Made by a program: the position numbers and the translations under genes. From assembly GCA_905234845.1 (NCBI GenBank), contig CAJOIW010000002.1, forward strand, positions 1 through 64,000: a stretch of DNA of 64,000 nucleotides. Reading direction: 5' to 3'. This document shows, one piece after another, positions 51,101 through 58,889 of this stretch (within the stretch, counting starts at the first letter, position 1; each line of letters begins with the position of its first letter). The notes beneath the pieces were generated by a model. The model was given only the letters and a program-made list of their open reading frames with translations. It was not told the origin of the DNA and did no database searches. The DNA is from an uncultured Prevotella sp. GTDB lineage: Bacteria; Bacteroidota; Bacteroidia; Bacteroidales; Bacteroidaceae.

Positions 51101-51494
51101 TAAGAGTGACAATGTGCATAAGCGTTTTATTCCTCAGCAGTTTATCATTGGCGATGATGAGAGCGATGTGAGCCGTGAGTATAGCGAACTATTCTTCTGG
51201 CGTTCAGGCTTCACACCTGAGGAAGTGGCCGCTTTGAATAAAGGAAAGATGCTCAAGTCGAGTCTTGAGATTTACTCTCCTCTGTCTGACGATATGGGTG
51301 AAGAGGTGGAGAATCTTGCACAGAGCATGAATGTGGCCAAGTACACTAAGGGAATAGTGGATGCCATTGCAGTCATTAAGAGCGATGATTCGGTTATGTC
51401 AGCAAATACATACACTGTTGCCGGCACTCTGGCAGGAAAAAGTTATAAGGGCATTGTTATCAGACAAGACCGTAAAAAAGTGCTGCAGCAGTAA
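48156..51494 (+). CDS. Large secreted SGNH-hydrolase/LamG protein with duplicated N-terminal domain
   Basis: A 1112-residue secreted protein. After a signal peptide (to about residue 22) come two copies of a domain of about 220 residues (YLDFGENNNDSRGHLTTGVDANG and LLDVGENNNSRGHQTTGADKNG). A beta-rich region spans about 450-650. An SGNH/GDSL esterase domain follows, with FGSSVCNGQG (serine block), SIGGNTTNNLL (Gly), LSLGNEG (Asn) and DDYHPTTAGH (Asp...His). A LamG-like domain is next (VHPFTVAIRVKGGD, WHTITLTQYYAQDR). It ends SYKGIVIRQDRKKVLQQ, like other secreted proteins here. It probably removes acetyl groups from glycans. A G9 run in the first domain is a slippage risk. The gene follows korC closely but is unrelated in role. 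Confidence 0.8.
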   Translation: MKTKTMLSLLLALLWGVFSTAQTVTQTMYLDFGENNNDSRGHLTTGVDANGHYWNNVHSTNGIYIYPGEKFSLVNAENTATDYEVFINVRFTTNGMSGGGGLLSPAANLLGDLAVATATEDYCFLESAASINQHHGFMTFRGLDPQKAYRFYTFGSRNTTEERAGWWEYRGENVWEGYQQIAGSGIGANNYNGNNNKILVSDPIFPDRDGCIRMTMKKFRTDRMLMLNAMKIEELSGLERPHQSYRLKQKLLLDVGENNNSRGHQTTGADKNGNYWNNMISDPSGSDYIVPVNRSIDLVNSANEATGYKAVMATMMYTNGGSGAGGIMNPSADLGDMAIQTATEDYVWIAVDGQRQIRFTGLNKANAYKFYIYGARDINEDRHSKYTLNGLDEWSTVFQTSGVDIGGKGVQYNVRNIAVSDYLFPDASGNILFTLERYNSTGYGHFNVIKIEEYEGAERPADPIQLRRLVISGTATEGGNDLTFKRMGTTTEYVAYMKLQPGTFILKATTTATTASPSETLTLGQGDTAGTTKVDGEPFDVTEEQVVRITFNTKGNTLTILPVELYVKGNIVANGTKVGYAGNGIWSSEVDMNYGTVFLFSDKYFYFAFNDDDQLAVKRRSGTRKNVAMASEGYSLENIRLNRGTYTLTLDMRKGTWDIDAPIDENKISAFGSSVCNGQGASDNKGYAYKYGVQLDNRFKNNLSEFPFTVSGVSIGGNTTNNLLNRYDEMLHDFGRYVIFGLSLGNEGIHGASNQQTIFNQWRDNMLNLIKKARTDGKIPVVMNNYTRADFTESDYYYVKQLNLLIHEWDVASVSTLGAIDDGAGHWADGYKQDDYHPTTAGHLEFMYAMPPSLFDALAKEKPLPVRDQTKTLTLNNKGFIEFAPENYTARQVVPVHPFTVAIRVKGGDAGTLMKMKVGTKYATVVVGEDGKLTFTTAAGKVIEGTTAINDDEWHTITLTQYYAQDRIILYVDNTVQGEINYKSDNVHKRFIPQQFIIGDDESDVSREYSELFFWRSGFTPEEVAALNKGKMLKSSLEIYSPLSDDMGEEVENLAQSMNVAKYTKGIVDAIAVIKSDDSVMSANTYTVAGTLAGKSYKGIVIRQDRKKVLQQ
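48446..48454 (+). repeat. G9 homopolymer inside coding sequence
   Basis: Nine consecutive G bases encode part of MSGGGGLL in the SGNH protein. Loss or gain of one base would stop translation early and remove the esterase and LamG domains. Confidence 0.9.
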
Positions 51495-52170
51495 TTATGA
51501 GCGTTAGTTCAATGAGCCGAGCTACCATGTTCAGACAATGGGCATTGTAGCCTTTTAGGCGATTCCACATCAGCAGATAAAGAAAATACATCACCAGACA
51601 AGGCACGAAGACCAGCAGGTCCCATCGTGCCTTTGTCACATAAAGCATAATGCCCAGTGGCACGATACCTTGGAGGAAAAGGAGGATGCCTGTTTTTACA
51701 TCAGGTTTGCGGAAAGCCACTTCCATGTCGTTTTCCATGGTATTCCAAGCATAGGGAAGCATCTGCACCAACTGGCTTGCGACCATCTTTGAAAAAGGCT
51801 CAGCGGCGAATATGGTCAGGGCCGCAGTCTGTGGGGAAAGTGCACAGAGGCTCGTGAAAAGCAGAATTAGATAGACAAGCAGGGCAATGAGGCCTATGAC
51901 TCTTAAACTGTTCGAGCGTTGTCGGTCGATTATTTCCGAAGGAGTTTTGCCATAAAAGAATGCATCGACACAACGGCGTAAGCTATCTTCATGCTTTCCT
52001 CTTGTAATCAATATGCGCAAAACGATGGCCATTCCCACAGCAATGGGCATGGGAACATAGGCAGAACCGAAGTAGATGACAACCGCCATGATACCTCCGA
52101 TTAACCATCCCGTGATAGGCCAAAAAGTGATGCTACGGTGCCGAATGTGGCTGTTAATTGGTATTTTCAT
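51460..52170 (-). CDS. CobS-like membrane protein with altered catalytic motifs
   Basis: CobS (adenosylcobinamide-GDP ribazoletransferase) joins the lower ligand in the last steps of cobalamin synthesis. This 236-residue protein follows the CobS layout: ITFWPITGWLIGGIMA matches FxPLxGxxxG near the start, RGKHEDSLRRCVDAFFYGKTPSEII sits where CobS has GGxHEDGLADTCDGFGGG, and LKGYNAHCLNMVARLIEL sits at GGYTGDCxGAxxxxxEL. The acidic catalytic residues are changed in both (HEDS..RR..D and NAHC), and the first 25-30 residues of CobS are missing. It may be inactive or do something else. It stands alone, without other cob genes, and overlaps the SGNH gene by 35 bp at the 3' end. Confidence 0.6.
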   Translation of the reverse strand: MKIPINSHIRHRSITFWPITGWLIGGIMAVVIYFGSAYVPMPIAVGMAIVLRILITRGKHEDSLRRCVDAFFYGKTPSEIIDRQRSNSLRVIGLIALLVYLILLFTSLCALSPQTAALTIFAAEPFSKMVASQLVQMLPYAWNTMENDMEVAFRKPDVKTGILLFLQGIVPLGIMLYVTKARWDLLVFVPCLVMYFLYLLMWNRLKGYNAHCLNMVARLIELTLIITAAALFYGLV

Positions 52171-52221
52171 ACCTGCAAAAGTAATTAAATATCGCTTAAC
52201 ATTGAAAAAAATGTCGAAAAA

Positions 52222-52253
52222 TTTGGAAGTTTCGGGAAATTTTCTTTATTTTG
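52222..52253 (+). promoter_or_regulatory. OmpA-family gene promoter
   Basis: TTTG (52222-52225), a 20-nt spacer and TTATTTTG (52246-52253, close to TAnnTTTG). The leader to ATG 52312 is about 52 nt and AT-rich. Confidence 0.7.
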
Positions 52254-52311
52254 CACTCAGTTAAAAAAATAAGAATATAAATATTTTTTATAATTGTTTA
52301 AATTAAAACGT

Positions 52312-53415
52312 ATGAAAAAATTAGTTTTACTCTTTGCTGCCGCTACCATGGCAGTGTCGGTTTCCGCACAGACTGTGCAGGAAAGTAAGGGCTTTGACAA
52401 CATTTATGTTGGTATCAACGGTGGTGTTGCTACGAAAACCACTGGTCACAAATGGCTGAGCGATCTTAATCCTAACTTTGGTGTTCGCATTGGTCGTTAT
52501 TTCACACCGGTATTCGGTTTGGCTATTGAGGGCAACGGCTATTTCTCAAACAAGCCTTATCCTAGCAACAAGACTGCATTCCGTGCTGTTAACACTCAGT
52601 TGCTCGGTACTGTAAACCTTAGCAATTGGCTGGGTGGTTACAAAGGTGAGCCCCGTGCATTTGAGGTGAGCGCTCTCTATGGACTTGGCTGGTTCCACAC
52701 GTTTGGACATCCGTCAATGTTCCGTGCAAACCGCATGTCTTCGAAAGCTGGTCTTGACTTCACTTTCAACTTCGGTTCTCAGAAGCAGTGGCAATTCTAC
52801 ATTGAGCCGTCAATGAATTGGTTGTTCCTCGGTAAAACAGGTGTTGGTCAGGGTAGTGAGGAAGTTGGTGATCCCGCTCTGCGTGCTCGCAACGACCAGC
52901 CCGCTTACGACATCAAGAACTCCTTCGTACAGCTCAACGCAGGCTTGGTTTACAAGTTCAAGAACTCCAACGGTACCCACAACTTCACCATCGTTCGTCC
53001 CTACGACCAAGCTGAAGTTGACCGTCTGAACGCTGAAATCAACCGTCTCCAGAGCGAGTTGGCTAAGAAACCGAAGGAAGTAATTAAGGAAGTCATCAAG
53101 GAAGTTAAGGTTGGTGGCGAGGTTAAGACCGTTAAGGTTGAGGATCTTGTATTCGTTACCTTCGCACAGGGTAAGTCTGTCCTCACGAAGGAAGCTAAGG
53201 TTGCTCTCGACGGTGTGAAGAGCGGTGCTCATGTGCAGATCGTTGGTACTGCTTCTCCCGAAGGACCTGCTGATCTCAACCAGCGCCTCTCTCAGGCTCG
53301 TGCCGATGTAGTTGCTGATTACCTCCGTGGCCGTGGCGTCATCGTTGACGAAGCTGCCGGTAAGGGTGTTCAGGGTACGACTTCGAACCGTCTGGCCATT
53401 GTTTACGTAAAGTAA
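52312..53415 (+). CDS. OmpA-family outer membrane protein
   Basis: OmpA-type proteins tie the outer membrane to peptidoglycan and form barrel pores. ATG 52312 starts a signal peptide (KKLVLLFAAATMAVSVSAQ). An eight-strand-type barrel (about 25-220, GFDNIYVGINGGVATKTTG ... LNAGLVYKFKNS) is followed by a short coiled coil (AEVDRLNAEINRLQSELAKK). The OmpA C-terminal domain (VTFAQGKSVLTKEAKVALDGV, IVGTASPEGPADLNQRLSQARADVVADYL) carries the conserved Asp/Arg pattern for diaminopimelate binding. Codon use is strongly biased (GGT, CGT), as in highly expressed genes. A perfect terminator follows. Confidence 0.92.
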   Translation: MKKLVLLFAAATMAVSVSAQTVQESKGFDNIYVGINGGVATKTTGHKWLSDLNPNFGVRIGRYFTPVFGLAIEGNGYFSNKPYPSNKTAFRAVNTQLLGTVNLSNWLGGYKGEPRAFEVSALYGLGWFHTFGHPSMFRANRMSSKAGLDFTFNFGSQKQWQFYIEPSMNWLFLGKTGVGQGSEEVGDPALRARNDQPAYDIKNSFVQLNAGLVYKFKNSNGTHNFTIVRPYDQAEVDRLNAEINRLQSELAKKPKEVIKEVIKEVKVGGEVKTVKVEDLVFVTFAQGKSVLTKEAKVALDGVKSGAHVQIVGTASPEGPADLNQRLSQARADVVADYLRGRGVIVDEAAGKGVQGTTSNRLAIVYVK

Positions 53416-53457
53416 TCAGGTGAAAAGCTAATAACCTTGATTATGAAATAATCATTT

Positions 53458-53490
53458 CCCGATGTCGGAACACCGACATCGGGATTTTTT
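53458..53490 (+). terminator. Rho-independent terminator after the OmpA-family gene
   Basis: CCCGATGTCGG and CCGACATCGGG form a perfect 11-bp stem with an AACA loop, followed by ATTTTTT. Confidence 0.95.
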
Positions 53491-53560
53491 ATCTGTTAGT
53501 TTTGTAGGAAGGCAAGGGATATTTTTAATTACGAAAGGCATTTCATTCGGATTTTTTTAA

Positions 53561-53568
53561 TAACTTTG
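53561..53568 (+). promoter_or_regulatory. -7 element of ilvD
   Basis: TAACTTTG fits TAnnTTTG and is followed by GCAGAAA. No clear TTTG at 20 nt upstream. ATG 53597 is 28 nt downstream. Confidence 0.6.
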
Positions 53569-53596
53569 CAGAAAATTATCCAACACTTTTAATTGT

Positions 53597-55426
53597 ATGA
53601 TGAAACACCAATTGCGCAGCAGTGTCTGCACAGAAGGCCGCCGCATGGCTGGCGCCCGTGCTCTCTGGGTAGCTACGGGCATGAAGAGAGAACAGTTTGG
53701 TAAGCCCATTATTGCCATCGTCAACTCGTTCACGCAGTTTGTTCCAGGGCACACCCATCTCCATGAGATAGGTCAGATAGTCCGTGAAGAGATAGAACGC
53801 ATGGGCTGCTATGCCGCAGAGTTCAATACCATTGCCATCGATGATGGTATCGCCATGGGTCACGACGGAATGCTCTATTCACTGCCCTCGCGTGATATTA
53901 TCGCCGACTCGGTGGAATATATGGTGAATGCCCATAAGGCTGACGCCATGATTTGCATCTCTAACTGCGACAAGGTTACGCCAGGTATGCTTATGGCCGC
54001 TATGCGATTGAATATTCCTGCTGTTTTCTGCTCTGGTGGTCCGATGGAGGCTGGACGGTGGCGCGGCGAACATGCTGATCTCATCACGGCGATGGTGAAA
54101 GGTGCTGATCCGTCAGTTAGCGATGAAGAACTAGCTGAGATAGAACAATGTGCCTGTCCAGGCTGTGGTTCGTGTAGCGGAATGTTTACTGCCAACTCTA
54201 TGAACTCACTTACCGAGGCCATCGGTCTTGCCCTACCTGGTAATGGAACGATTCCCGCCACTCATGTGAAACGAGTGGAGCTCTTCCGCAAGGCTGCACA
54301 GCAGATAGTGAAAAATGCATTTGCTTACTATGAACATGGCGATGAGAGCGTATTGCCGAGAAGCATTGCCACGCGTCAGGCGTTCCTTAACGCCATGACC
54401 CTCGACATTGCTATGGGTGGATCTACCAATACTATCCTTCACCTCTTGGCTATAGCACAGGAGGCTGAGGTAGATTTTTCTATGAAGGATATTGATGCTC
54501 TTTCAAGAAAAGTACCCTGCCTTTGTAAGCTCGCACCGAATACCCAGAAATATAGCGTGCAGGATTGCCACCGCGCAGGCGGTATCATGGGCATCATGGG
54601 AGAGTTGGCTAGGGGTGGTCTTGTCGATGAAAATCTCAAGAGAGTAGATGGCTCCACTCTAGGGGAGACAATCCGCGAGTATGACATTCCTAGATGGCTG
54701 AGAGATGCAGATCATGTCGGACCAGCTGAATTTAATGCTCCCTCGGGTATTTATTTTGCAGGCGTCGCTGGCCAGTTCTCAACAAAGATGGGAAGTCAGG
54801 ATTATATTACATTTCTTGACGATGACCGTGAGAGCGGTTGTATCCGTGACATCGCACATGCCTACACGAAGGATGGAGGACTGGCTGTGCTTTTCGGTAA
54901 TATAGCCAAGGACGGTTGCGTGGTAAAGACTGCTGGTGTGGACGAAGAATTGTGGCATTTCCGTGGACCTGCCGTAGTATTCGACTCTCAGGAAGATGCT
55001 TGCGAGGGTATCCTTGGCGGACGGGTGAGGGCTGGCGATTGTGTGGTGATTACTCACGAAGGACCGAAGGGAGGTCCTGGTATGCAGGAGATGCTTTATC
55101 CTACCTCATACATCAAGTCGATGCATCTCGGTAAAGCGTGTGCGCTCATCACCGATGGACGTTTCTCCGGTGGTACGAGTGGACTCAGCATCGGACACAT
55201 CTCACCCGAAGCTGCTTCTGGTGGTGCTATTGGAAAGATTAAGGATGGTGACATCATTGAAATAGACATCCCCTCGCGCAGTATCAATGTACTGCTTAGC
55301 GATGAGGAGCTTGCTGCCCGTGAGCAACAACCCTTGCGTCGCAACCGTACTGTCTCGAAAGCTCTTCGCGCTTATGCACAGAGTGTGTCGAGTGCTGACA
55401 AAGGTGGTGTACGCATCATCGAATAA
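53597..55426 (+). CDS. ilvD: Dihydroxy-acid dehydratase IlvD
   Basis: IlvD dehydrates 2,3-dihydroxy-isovalerate or 3-methylvalerate to the 2-oxoacids of valine and isoleucine, using an Fe-S cluster and Mg. The 609 residues include the cluster-binding [23 protein letters not shown] and [19 protein letters not shown]. Later come HKLM-type [14 protein letters not shown] and [24 protein letters not shown]. All motifs are intact. It opens the branched-chain cluster ilvD-ilvB-ilvN-thioesterase-ilvC. The 274-bp gap after it carries palindrome array E. Confidence 0.97.
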   Translation: MMKHQLRSSVCTEGRRMAGARALWVATGMKREQFGKPIIAIVNSFTQFVPGHTHLHEIGQIVREEIERMGCYAAEFNTIAIDDGIAMGHDGMLYSLPSRDIIADSVEYMVNAHKADAMICISNCDKVTPGMLMAAMRLNIPAVFCSGGPMEAGRWRGEHADLITAMVKGADPSVSDEELAEIEQCACPGCGSCSGMFTANSMNSLTEAIGLALPGNGTIPATHVKRVELFRKAAQQIVKNAFAYYEHGDESVLPRSIATRQAFLNAMTLDIAMGGSTNTILHLLAIAQEAEVDFSMKDIDALSRKVPCLCKLAPNTQKYSVQDCHRAGGIMGIMGELARGGLVDENLKRVDGSTLGETIREYDIPRWLRDADHVGPAEFNAPSGIYFAGVAGQFSTKMGSQDYITFLDDDRESGCIRDIAHAYTKDGGLAVLFGNIAKDGCVVKTAGVDEELWHFRGPAVVFDSQEDACEGILGGRVRAGDCVVITHEGPKGGPGMQEMLYPTSYIKSMHLGKACALITDGRFSGGTSGLSIGHISPEAASGGAIGKIKDGDIIEIDIPSRSINVLLSDEELAAREQQPLRRNRTVSKALRAYAQSVSSADKGGVRIIE

Positions 55427-55439
55427 TCTTTCTTCGTTC

Positions 55440-55586
55440 AAAAGACCGTCTTTCATAAAGTAAAAGTATATATATTACCCGGTAATATATATACTTTTAC
55501 TGAGCAATATATATACTTTTACTCGGTAATATATATACTTTTACTTTATGAAAGCTTATCTTTTGATTTATGAAAGATAAGTTTTC
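55440..55586 (+). repeat. 22-bp-periodic palindrome array E (seven units)
   Basis: Seven units start at 55440, 55462, 55484, 55506, 55528, 55550 and 55572, an exact 22-bp step. The outer units are GAAAG-type (AAAAGACCGTCTTTC, GAAAGCTTATCTTTT, GAAAGATAAGTTTTC). The inner four are of a different type built on AATATATATACTTTT and its inverse. It begins 13 nt after the ilvD stop and ends 54 nt before the ilvB -33 element. Confidence 0.9.
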
Positions 55587-55640
55587 ATGTTATGGATAGC
55601 CACGAATTACATAGGTCAGCAGAAATATTATGTTGAAATT

Positions 55641-55672
55641 GTTGCTTATTTCTGTGATTTTGTGTAAATTTG
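55641..55672 (+). promoter_or_regulatory. ilvB promoter
   Basis: GTTG (55641-55644), a 20-nt spacer and TAAATTTG (55665-55672). The leader to ATG 55701 is about 20 nt, so no leader-peptide attenuator fits. Confidence 0.75.
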
Positions 55673-55700
55673 CAGACGAATTAAGGTAAAAGATTTCAGA

Positions 55701-57413
55701 ATGAAAGGAAAAGTAACAGGCAGTGAGGCGTTGATGCTGGCATTGAAAGCTGAAGGAGTAAAGACGATTTTCGGCTATCCCGGAGGAGCCATCATGCCGG
55801 TTTTTGACATACTCTACGATTATACACGAGGGGAGAAGAAGGCATTTAATCACATTTTAGTGCGTCATGAGCAGGCTGCCACGCACGCCGCACAAGGGTA
55901 TGCGCGAGTGAGCGGCGAGGTAGGCGTGTGCCTGGTGACGAGCGGTCCAGGAGCCACAAATACGCTCACGGGTGTGGCCGATGCTATGATGGATTCCACT
56001 CCTGTTGTGGTTATTGCGGGTCAGGTGAGCACGGCTGCTTTAGGTACCGATGCATTTCAAGAGGTTGATCTTGTCGGTGTAGCGCAGCCCATCTCAAAGT
56101 GGGCTTATCAGATACGCCGCCCTGAAGATGTGGCATGGGCTGTCAGTCGTGCTTTTTATATTGCCCGTAGTGGACGACCAGGTCCCGTAGTGCTTGATTT
56201 CCCGAAAAATGCGCAGACACACGAGTGTGAGTGGGAACCGCAACAGGTGACCAGTGTGCGCAGTTATGTGCCTTATCCCGAGCCCGATGACGGAGCTATC
56301 CGTGCGGCGGCAGAGCTGATTAATGCGGCAGAGCGTCCGTTGGCACTCGTAGGACAGGGTGTGGAGCTGGGCGGTGCCCATTGTCAGCTTGTCGATTTTC
56401 TTGAGCGTGCCGACATTCCTGCCGCACGCACTATGCTCGGGCTTTCAGCACTACCTTCCGACCATCCGCTCAACGTGGGAATGCTCGGTATGCACGGCAG
56501 CTATGCGCCTAACATGATGACGCAGCAGTGCGATGTGCTCATCGCCATCGGTATGCGTTTCAGCGATCGTGTTACTGGACTGATGTCGACCTATGCGCGT
56601 CAGGCTAAAATCATTCAACTCGATGTTGACCCATCTGAAATCGATAAGAATATCAAAACAGATGTGGCTGTGGTAGCCGACTGTAAGCAGTCGCTGCCTG
56701 CCATTACGGCTCTTCTCCAACAGCGTAGCCATAAAGCATGGCGTGACGCGTTTACACCTTATTATAATATGGAGCGTGAGCAGGTCATCATACCGGCCAT
56801 TCATCCGGTGGAAGGTCCTCTACTCATGGGTGAGGTGGTCAATGCCGTGGCTGAGGCTACCCGTGGTGAGGCTGTGCTCGTGACCGATGTTGGCCTGAAC
56901 CAAATGTTTGCTACCCGCTATTTCCGTTATCTTCACCCGCGTAGCATTGTCACTAGTGGCGGTCTGGGCACGATGGGTTTCGGGCTACCTGCAGCCGTAG
57001 GTGCTACATTTGGCCGACCCGACCGAACGGTATGCCTCTTCATGGGCGATGGCGGTTTCCAGATGAGCATACAGGAACTGGGTACCATCATGGAACAGCA
57101 CGCTCCTGTGAAAATGATATTGCTCAACAACAATTATTTGGGCAATGTACGGCAATGGCAGGATATGTTCTATGATGGGCGCAAGTCGTTCACACGGATG
57201 ATGAACCCTGCGTATCAACATATTGCCGAGGGCTATGGTATCCCTTATGCGGTATGTATAAACCGTAGTGAGTTGGCAGAAAAGATAGCAGAAATGCTTG
57301 CTACCGATGGACCGTTCCTGCTCGAATGTGCTGTTCGGGAAGAAGAAAACATAATGCCGATGACCCCACCGGGTTGTTCGGTTGATGAGATGAAACTTAG
57401 TTTAGATGATTAA
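55701..57413 (+). CDS. ilvB: Acetolactate synthase large (catalytic) subunit IlvB
   Basis: This TPP enzyme condenses pyruvate with pyruvate or 2-oxobutyrate, the first common step to valine, leucine and isoleucine. The 570 residues show the Pyr domain with YPGGAIMPVFD and the catalytic Glu in LVRHEQAATHAAQGYARVSG. The central FAD-binding domain follows. The TPP domain has FMGDGGFQMSIQELGTIMEQHAPVKMILLNNNYLG (GDG...NN). It is 6-13 bp ahead of ilvN, forming the holoenzyme unit. Confidence 0.96.
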   Translation: MKGKVTGSEALMLALKAEGVKTIFGYPGGAIMPVFDILYDYTRGEKKAFNHILVRHEQAATHAAQGYARVSGEVGVCLVTSGPGATNTLTGVADAMMDSTPVVVIAGQVSTAALGTDAFQEVDLVGVAQPISKWAYQIRRPEDVAWAVSRAFYIARSGRPGPVVLDFPKNAQTHECEWEPQQVTSVRSYVPYPEPDDGAIRAAAELINAAERPLALVGQGVELGGAHCQLVDFLERADIPAARTMLGLSALPSDHPLNVGMLGMHGSYAPNMMTQQCDVLIAIGMRFSDRVTGLMSTYARQAKIIQLDVDPSEIDKNIKTDVAVVADCKQSLPAITALLQQRSHKAWRDAFTPYYNMEREQVIIPAIHPVEGPLLMGEVVNAVAEATRGEAVLVTDVGLNQMFATRYFRYLHPRSIVTSGGLGTMGFGLPAAVGATFGRPDRTVCLFMGDGGFQMSIQELGTIMEQHAPVKMILLNNNYLGNVRQWQDMFYDGRKSFTRMMNPAYQHIAEGYGIPYAVCINRSELAEKIAEMLATDGPFLLECAVREEENIMPMTPPGCSVDEMKLSLDD

Positions 57414-57425
57414 AATCAGGTGATA

Positions 57426-57959
57426 ATGGAAAAGAAACTGTATACGTTGTTGGTCTATTCCGAGAATATTGCCGGTATATTGAACCAGATAACCGCTGTG
57501 TTTACTCGTCGTCAGGTAAATATTGAGAGTCTCAATGTGTCGGCGTCGAGTATCGAGGGTATCCATAAGTATACCATTACGGCTTGGAGCGATGAGGAGC
57601 AAATCGTCAAAATAACTAAGCAAATTGAGAAGAAAATCGACGTTGTGAAAGCTGACTATTTCACAGATGATCAGATATTTATTCATGAGACAGCACTCTT
57701 CAAAATCTCCACATCAGTGTTGTTGGAGAATTCCGAGGTGTCGCGTGCTATCCGCCGTGCCGATGCCCGTATGATGGAGGTTAATCCAACGTATAGTGTA
57801 GTGTTGTTGGCAGGATTGACAGAAGAAATTGCCTCGCTTTTCCAGAAACTCAATGACTTCGGTTGCTTGCTGCAGTTTACCCGTAGTGGTCGCGTGGCCG
57901 TAACCCGTAGTACAAGCGAACGCCTCAGTGACCTTCTTGAGCAACGCCAGCGTGGATGA
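57426..57959 (+). CDS. ilvN: Acetolactate synthase small (regulatory) subunit
   Basis: The small subunit activates the large one and gives feedback control by valine. ATG 57426 (MEKKLYTLLVYSENIAGIL) starts an ACT domain (NIAGILNQITAVFTRRQVNIESLNVSAS). A second, ACT-like domain continues to the end (IFHETALFKIST...CLLQFTRSGRVAV). At about 177 residues it has the usual IlvH/IlvN length for this phylum. Confidence 0.93.
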   Translation: MEKKLYTLLVYSENIAGILNQITAVFTRRQVNIESLNVSASSIEGIHKYTITAWSDEEQIVKITKQIEKKIDVVKADYFTDDQIFIHETALFKISTSVLLENSEVSRAIRRADARMMEVNPTYSVVLLAGLTEEIASLFQKLNDFGCLLQFTRSGRVAVTRSTSERLSDLLEQRQRG

Positions 57960-57975
57960 TTTTCATGCTCGTTTT

Positions 57976-58007
57976 CTTGGAACTTAGATAAATAAGTCGT
58001 ATCTTTG
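57976..58007 (+). promoter_or_regulatory. Thioesterase gene promoter
   Basis: CTTG (57976-57979), a 20-nt spacer and TATCTTTG (58000-58007), between ilvN and the thioesterase gene. It allows expression apart from ilvB-ilvN. Confidence 0.72.
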
Positions 58008-58054
58008 CGTTGATAAATGGAATGCATAAGAAAAAGATAAAGCATTAGAACATA

Positions 58055-58801
58055 ATGGAAAAGATAGGGCGATACGAATTTCTGGCAGAACCGTTCCATT
58101 GTGATTTCGAGCGTCGACTGACCATGGGGCATTTAGGAAACCATTTGCTCAATGCGGCTGACTTTCATTCCAATGACCGCAATTTCGGAATGAATTATCT
58201 GAATCCGCGTCATCTGACATGGGTACTTTCACGGCTTGCCATCGAGCTTGACGAGATGCCAAAGGCTTATGATCGTTTTATGGTGGAGACGTGGGTGGAG
58301 AGTGCCATGCGATTTTTTACTAATCGTAATTTCAAAATAATAGCTGGGGACAAAGTCTATGGTTATGGTCGTTCTGTCTGGGCGATGATAGACACTGAAA
58401 CGCGTCAGCCAGCCGATATCCTCTCGATTCGCGACGGTGAGATGTTGCAGTGGACAGATGCGGAAAGAGAATGTCCCATCGCTAAGAGCTCACGGGTGAA
58501 GATGGATGATGAGGCCAGTCTGGTACGCTCTATCGATACTTTCTATAGTGATGTCGACATGAACGGGCATGTGAATAGTATTCGCTACATTGAGCACGTT
58601 ATCGACCTCTGGCCGACGGACTGGTATCACACGTATCGTTTGTTTCGTTTCGAGGTGGCCTACGTGGCCGAGGCTCATGCCGGTGACCGGTTGTCGTTTT
58701 ATCGTGAACAGGAATGTGAGGGCATTTTCAACGTACGCATCTGTAAGGATGATGGTGTGGAAGTTGCGCGGTGCAAACTCTTTTTCGTAAATAAAGCATA
58801 A
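58055..58801 (+). CDS. Acyl-ACP thioesterase
   Basis: This enzyme releases fatty acids from acyl carrier protein. It has a double hot-dog fold (248 residues): RYEFLAEPFHCDFERRLTMGHLGNHLLNAADFHSND begins the first, and the second has DTFYSDVDMNGHVNSIRYIEHVIDLWP, with the conserved D-x-N-x-H-x-N core that holds the catalytic Asn/His. Its place between ilvN and ilvC is a recurring arrangement in Bacteroidales as I know it. It may relate to branched-chain fatty acid balance, since these are built from the same 2-oxoacids (inference). Confidence 0.88.
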   Translation: MEKIGRYEFLAEPFHCDFERRLTMGHLGNHLLNAADFHSNDRNFGMNYLNPRHLTWVLSRLAIELDEMPKAYDRFMVETWVESAMRFFTNRNFKIIAGDKVYGYGRSVWAMIDTETRQPADILSIRDGEMLQWTDAERECPIAKSSRVKMDDEASLVRSIDTFYSDVDMNGHVNSIRYIEHVIDLWPTDWYHTYRLFRFEVAYVAEAHAGDRLSFYREQECEGIFNVRICKDDGVEVARCKLFFVNKA

Positions 58802-58806
58802 GAAAA

Positions 58807-58838
58807 TTTGGATATCTCGTAATAATTTAATACTTTTG
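58807..58838 (+). promoter_or_regulatory. ilvC promoter
   Basis: TTTG (58807-58810), a 20-nt spacer and TACTTTTG (58831-58838). The -7 element lies in the left arm of the inverted repeat described next. Confidence 0.82.
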
Positions 58839-58863
58839 CAGGCGAAATCTTGCAAAAGTATTA
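58828..58863. promoter_or_regulatory. Inverted repeat over the ilvC -7 element
   Basis: TAATACTTTTGCA and TGCAAAAGTATTA are a perfect 13-bp inverted repeat separated by 10 nt. The left arm contains the -7 element; the start site (about 58845) falls in or near the loop. Being only half transcribed, it is better read as a protein-binding site than as an RNA hairpin. Confidence 0.65.
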
Positions 58864-58889
58864 TTTTATATAGGTAAAAGGAGAATATT

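Noticed and set aside
55427-55700. Leader-peptide attenuator for ilvB
   Set aside because: No short ORF rich in Ile/Val/Leu codons is present, and the predicted ilvB leader is only about 20 nt; the palindromes belong to array E.
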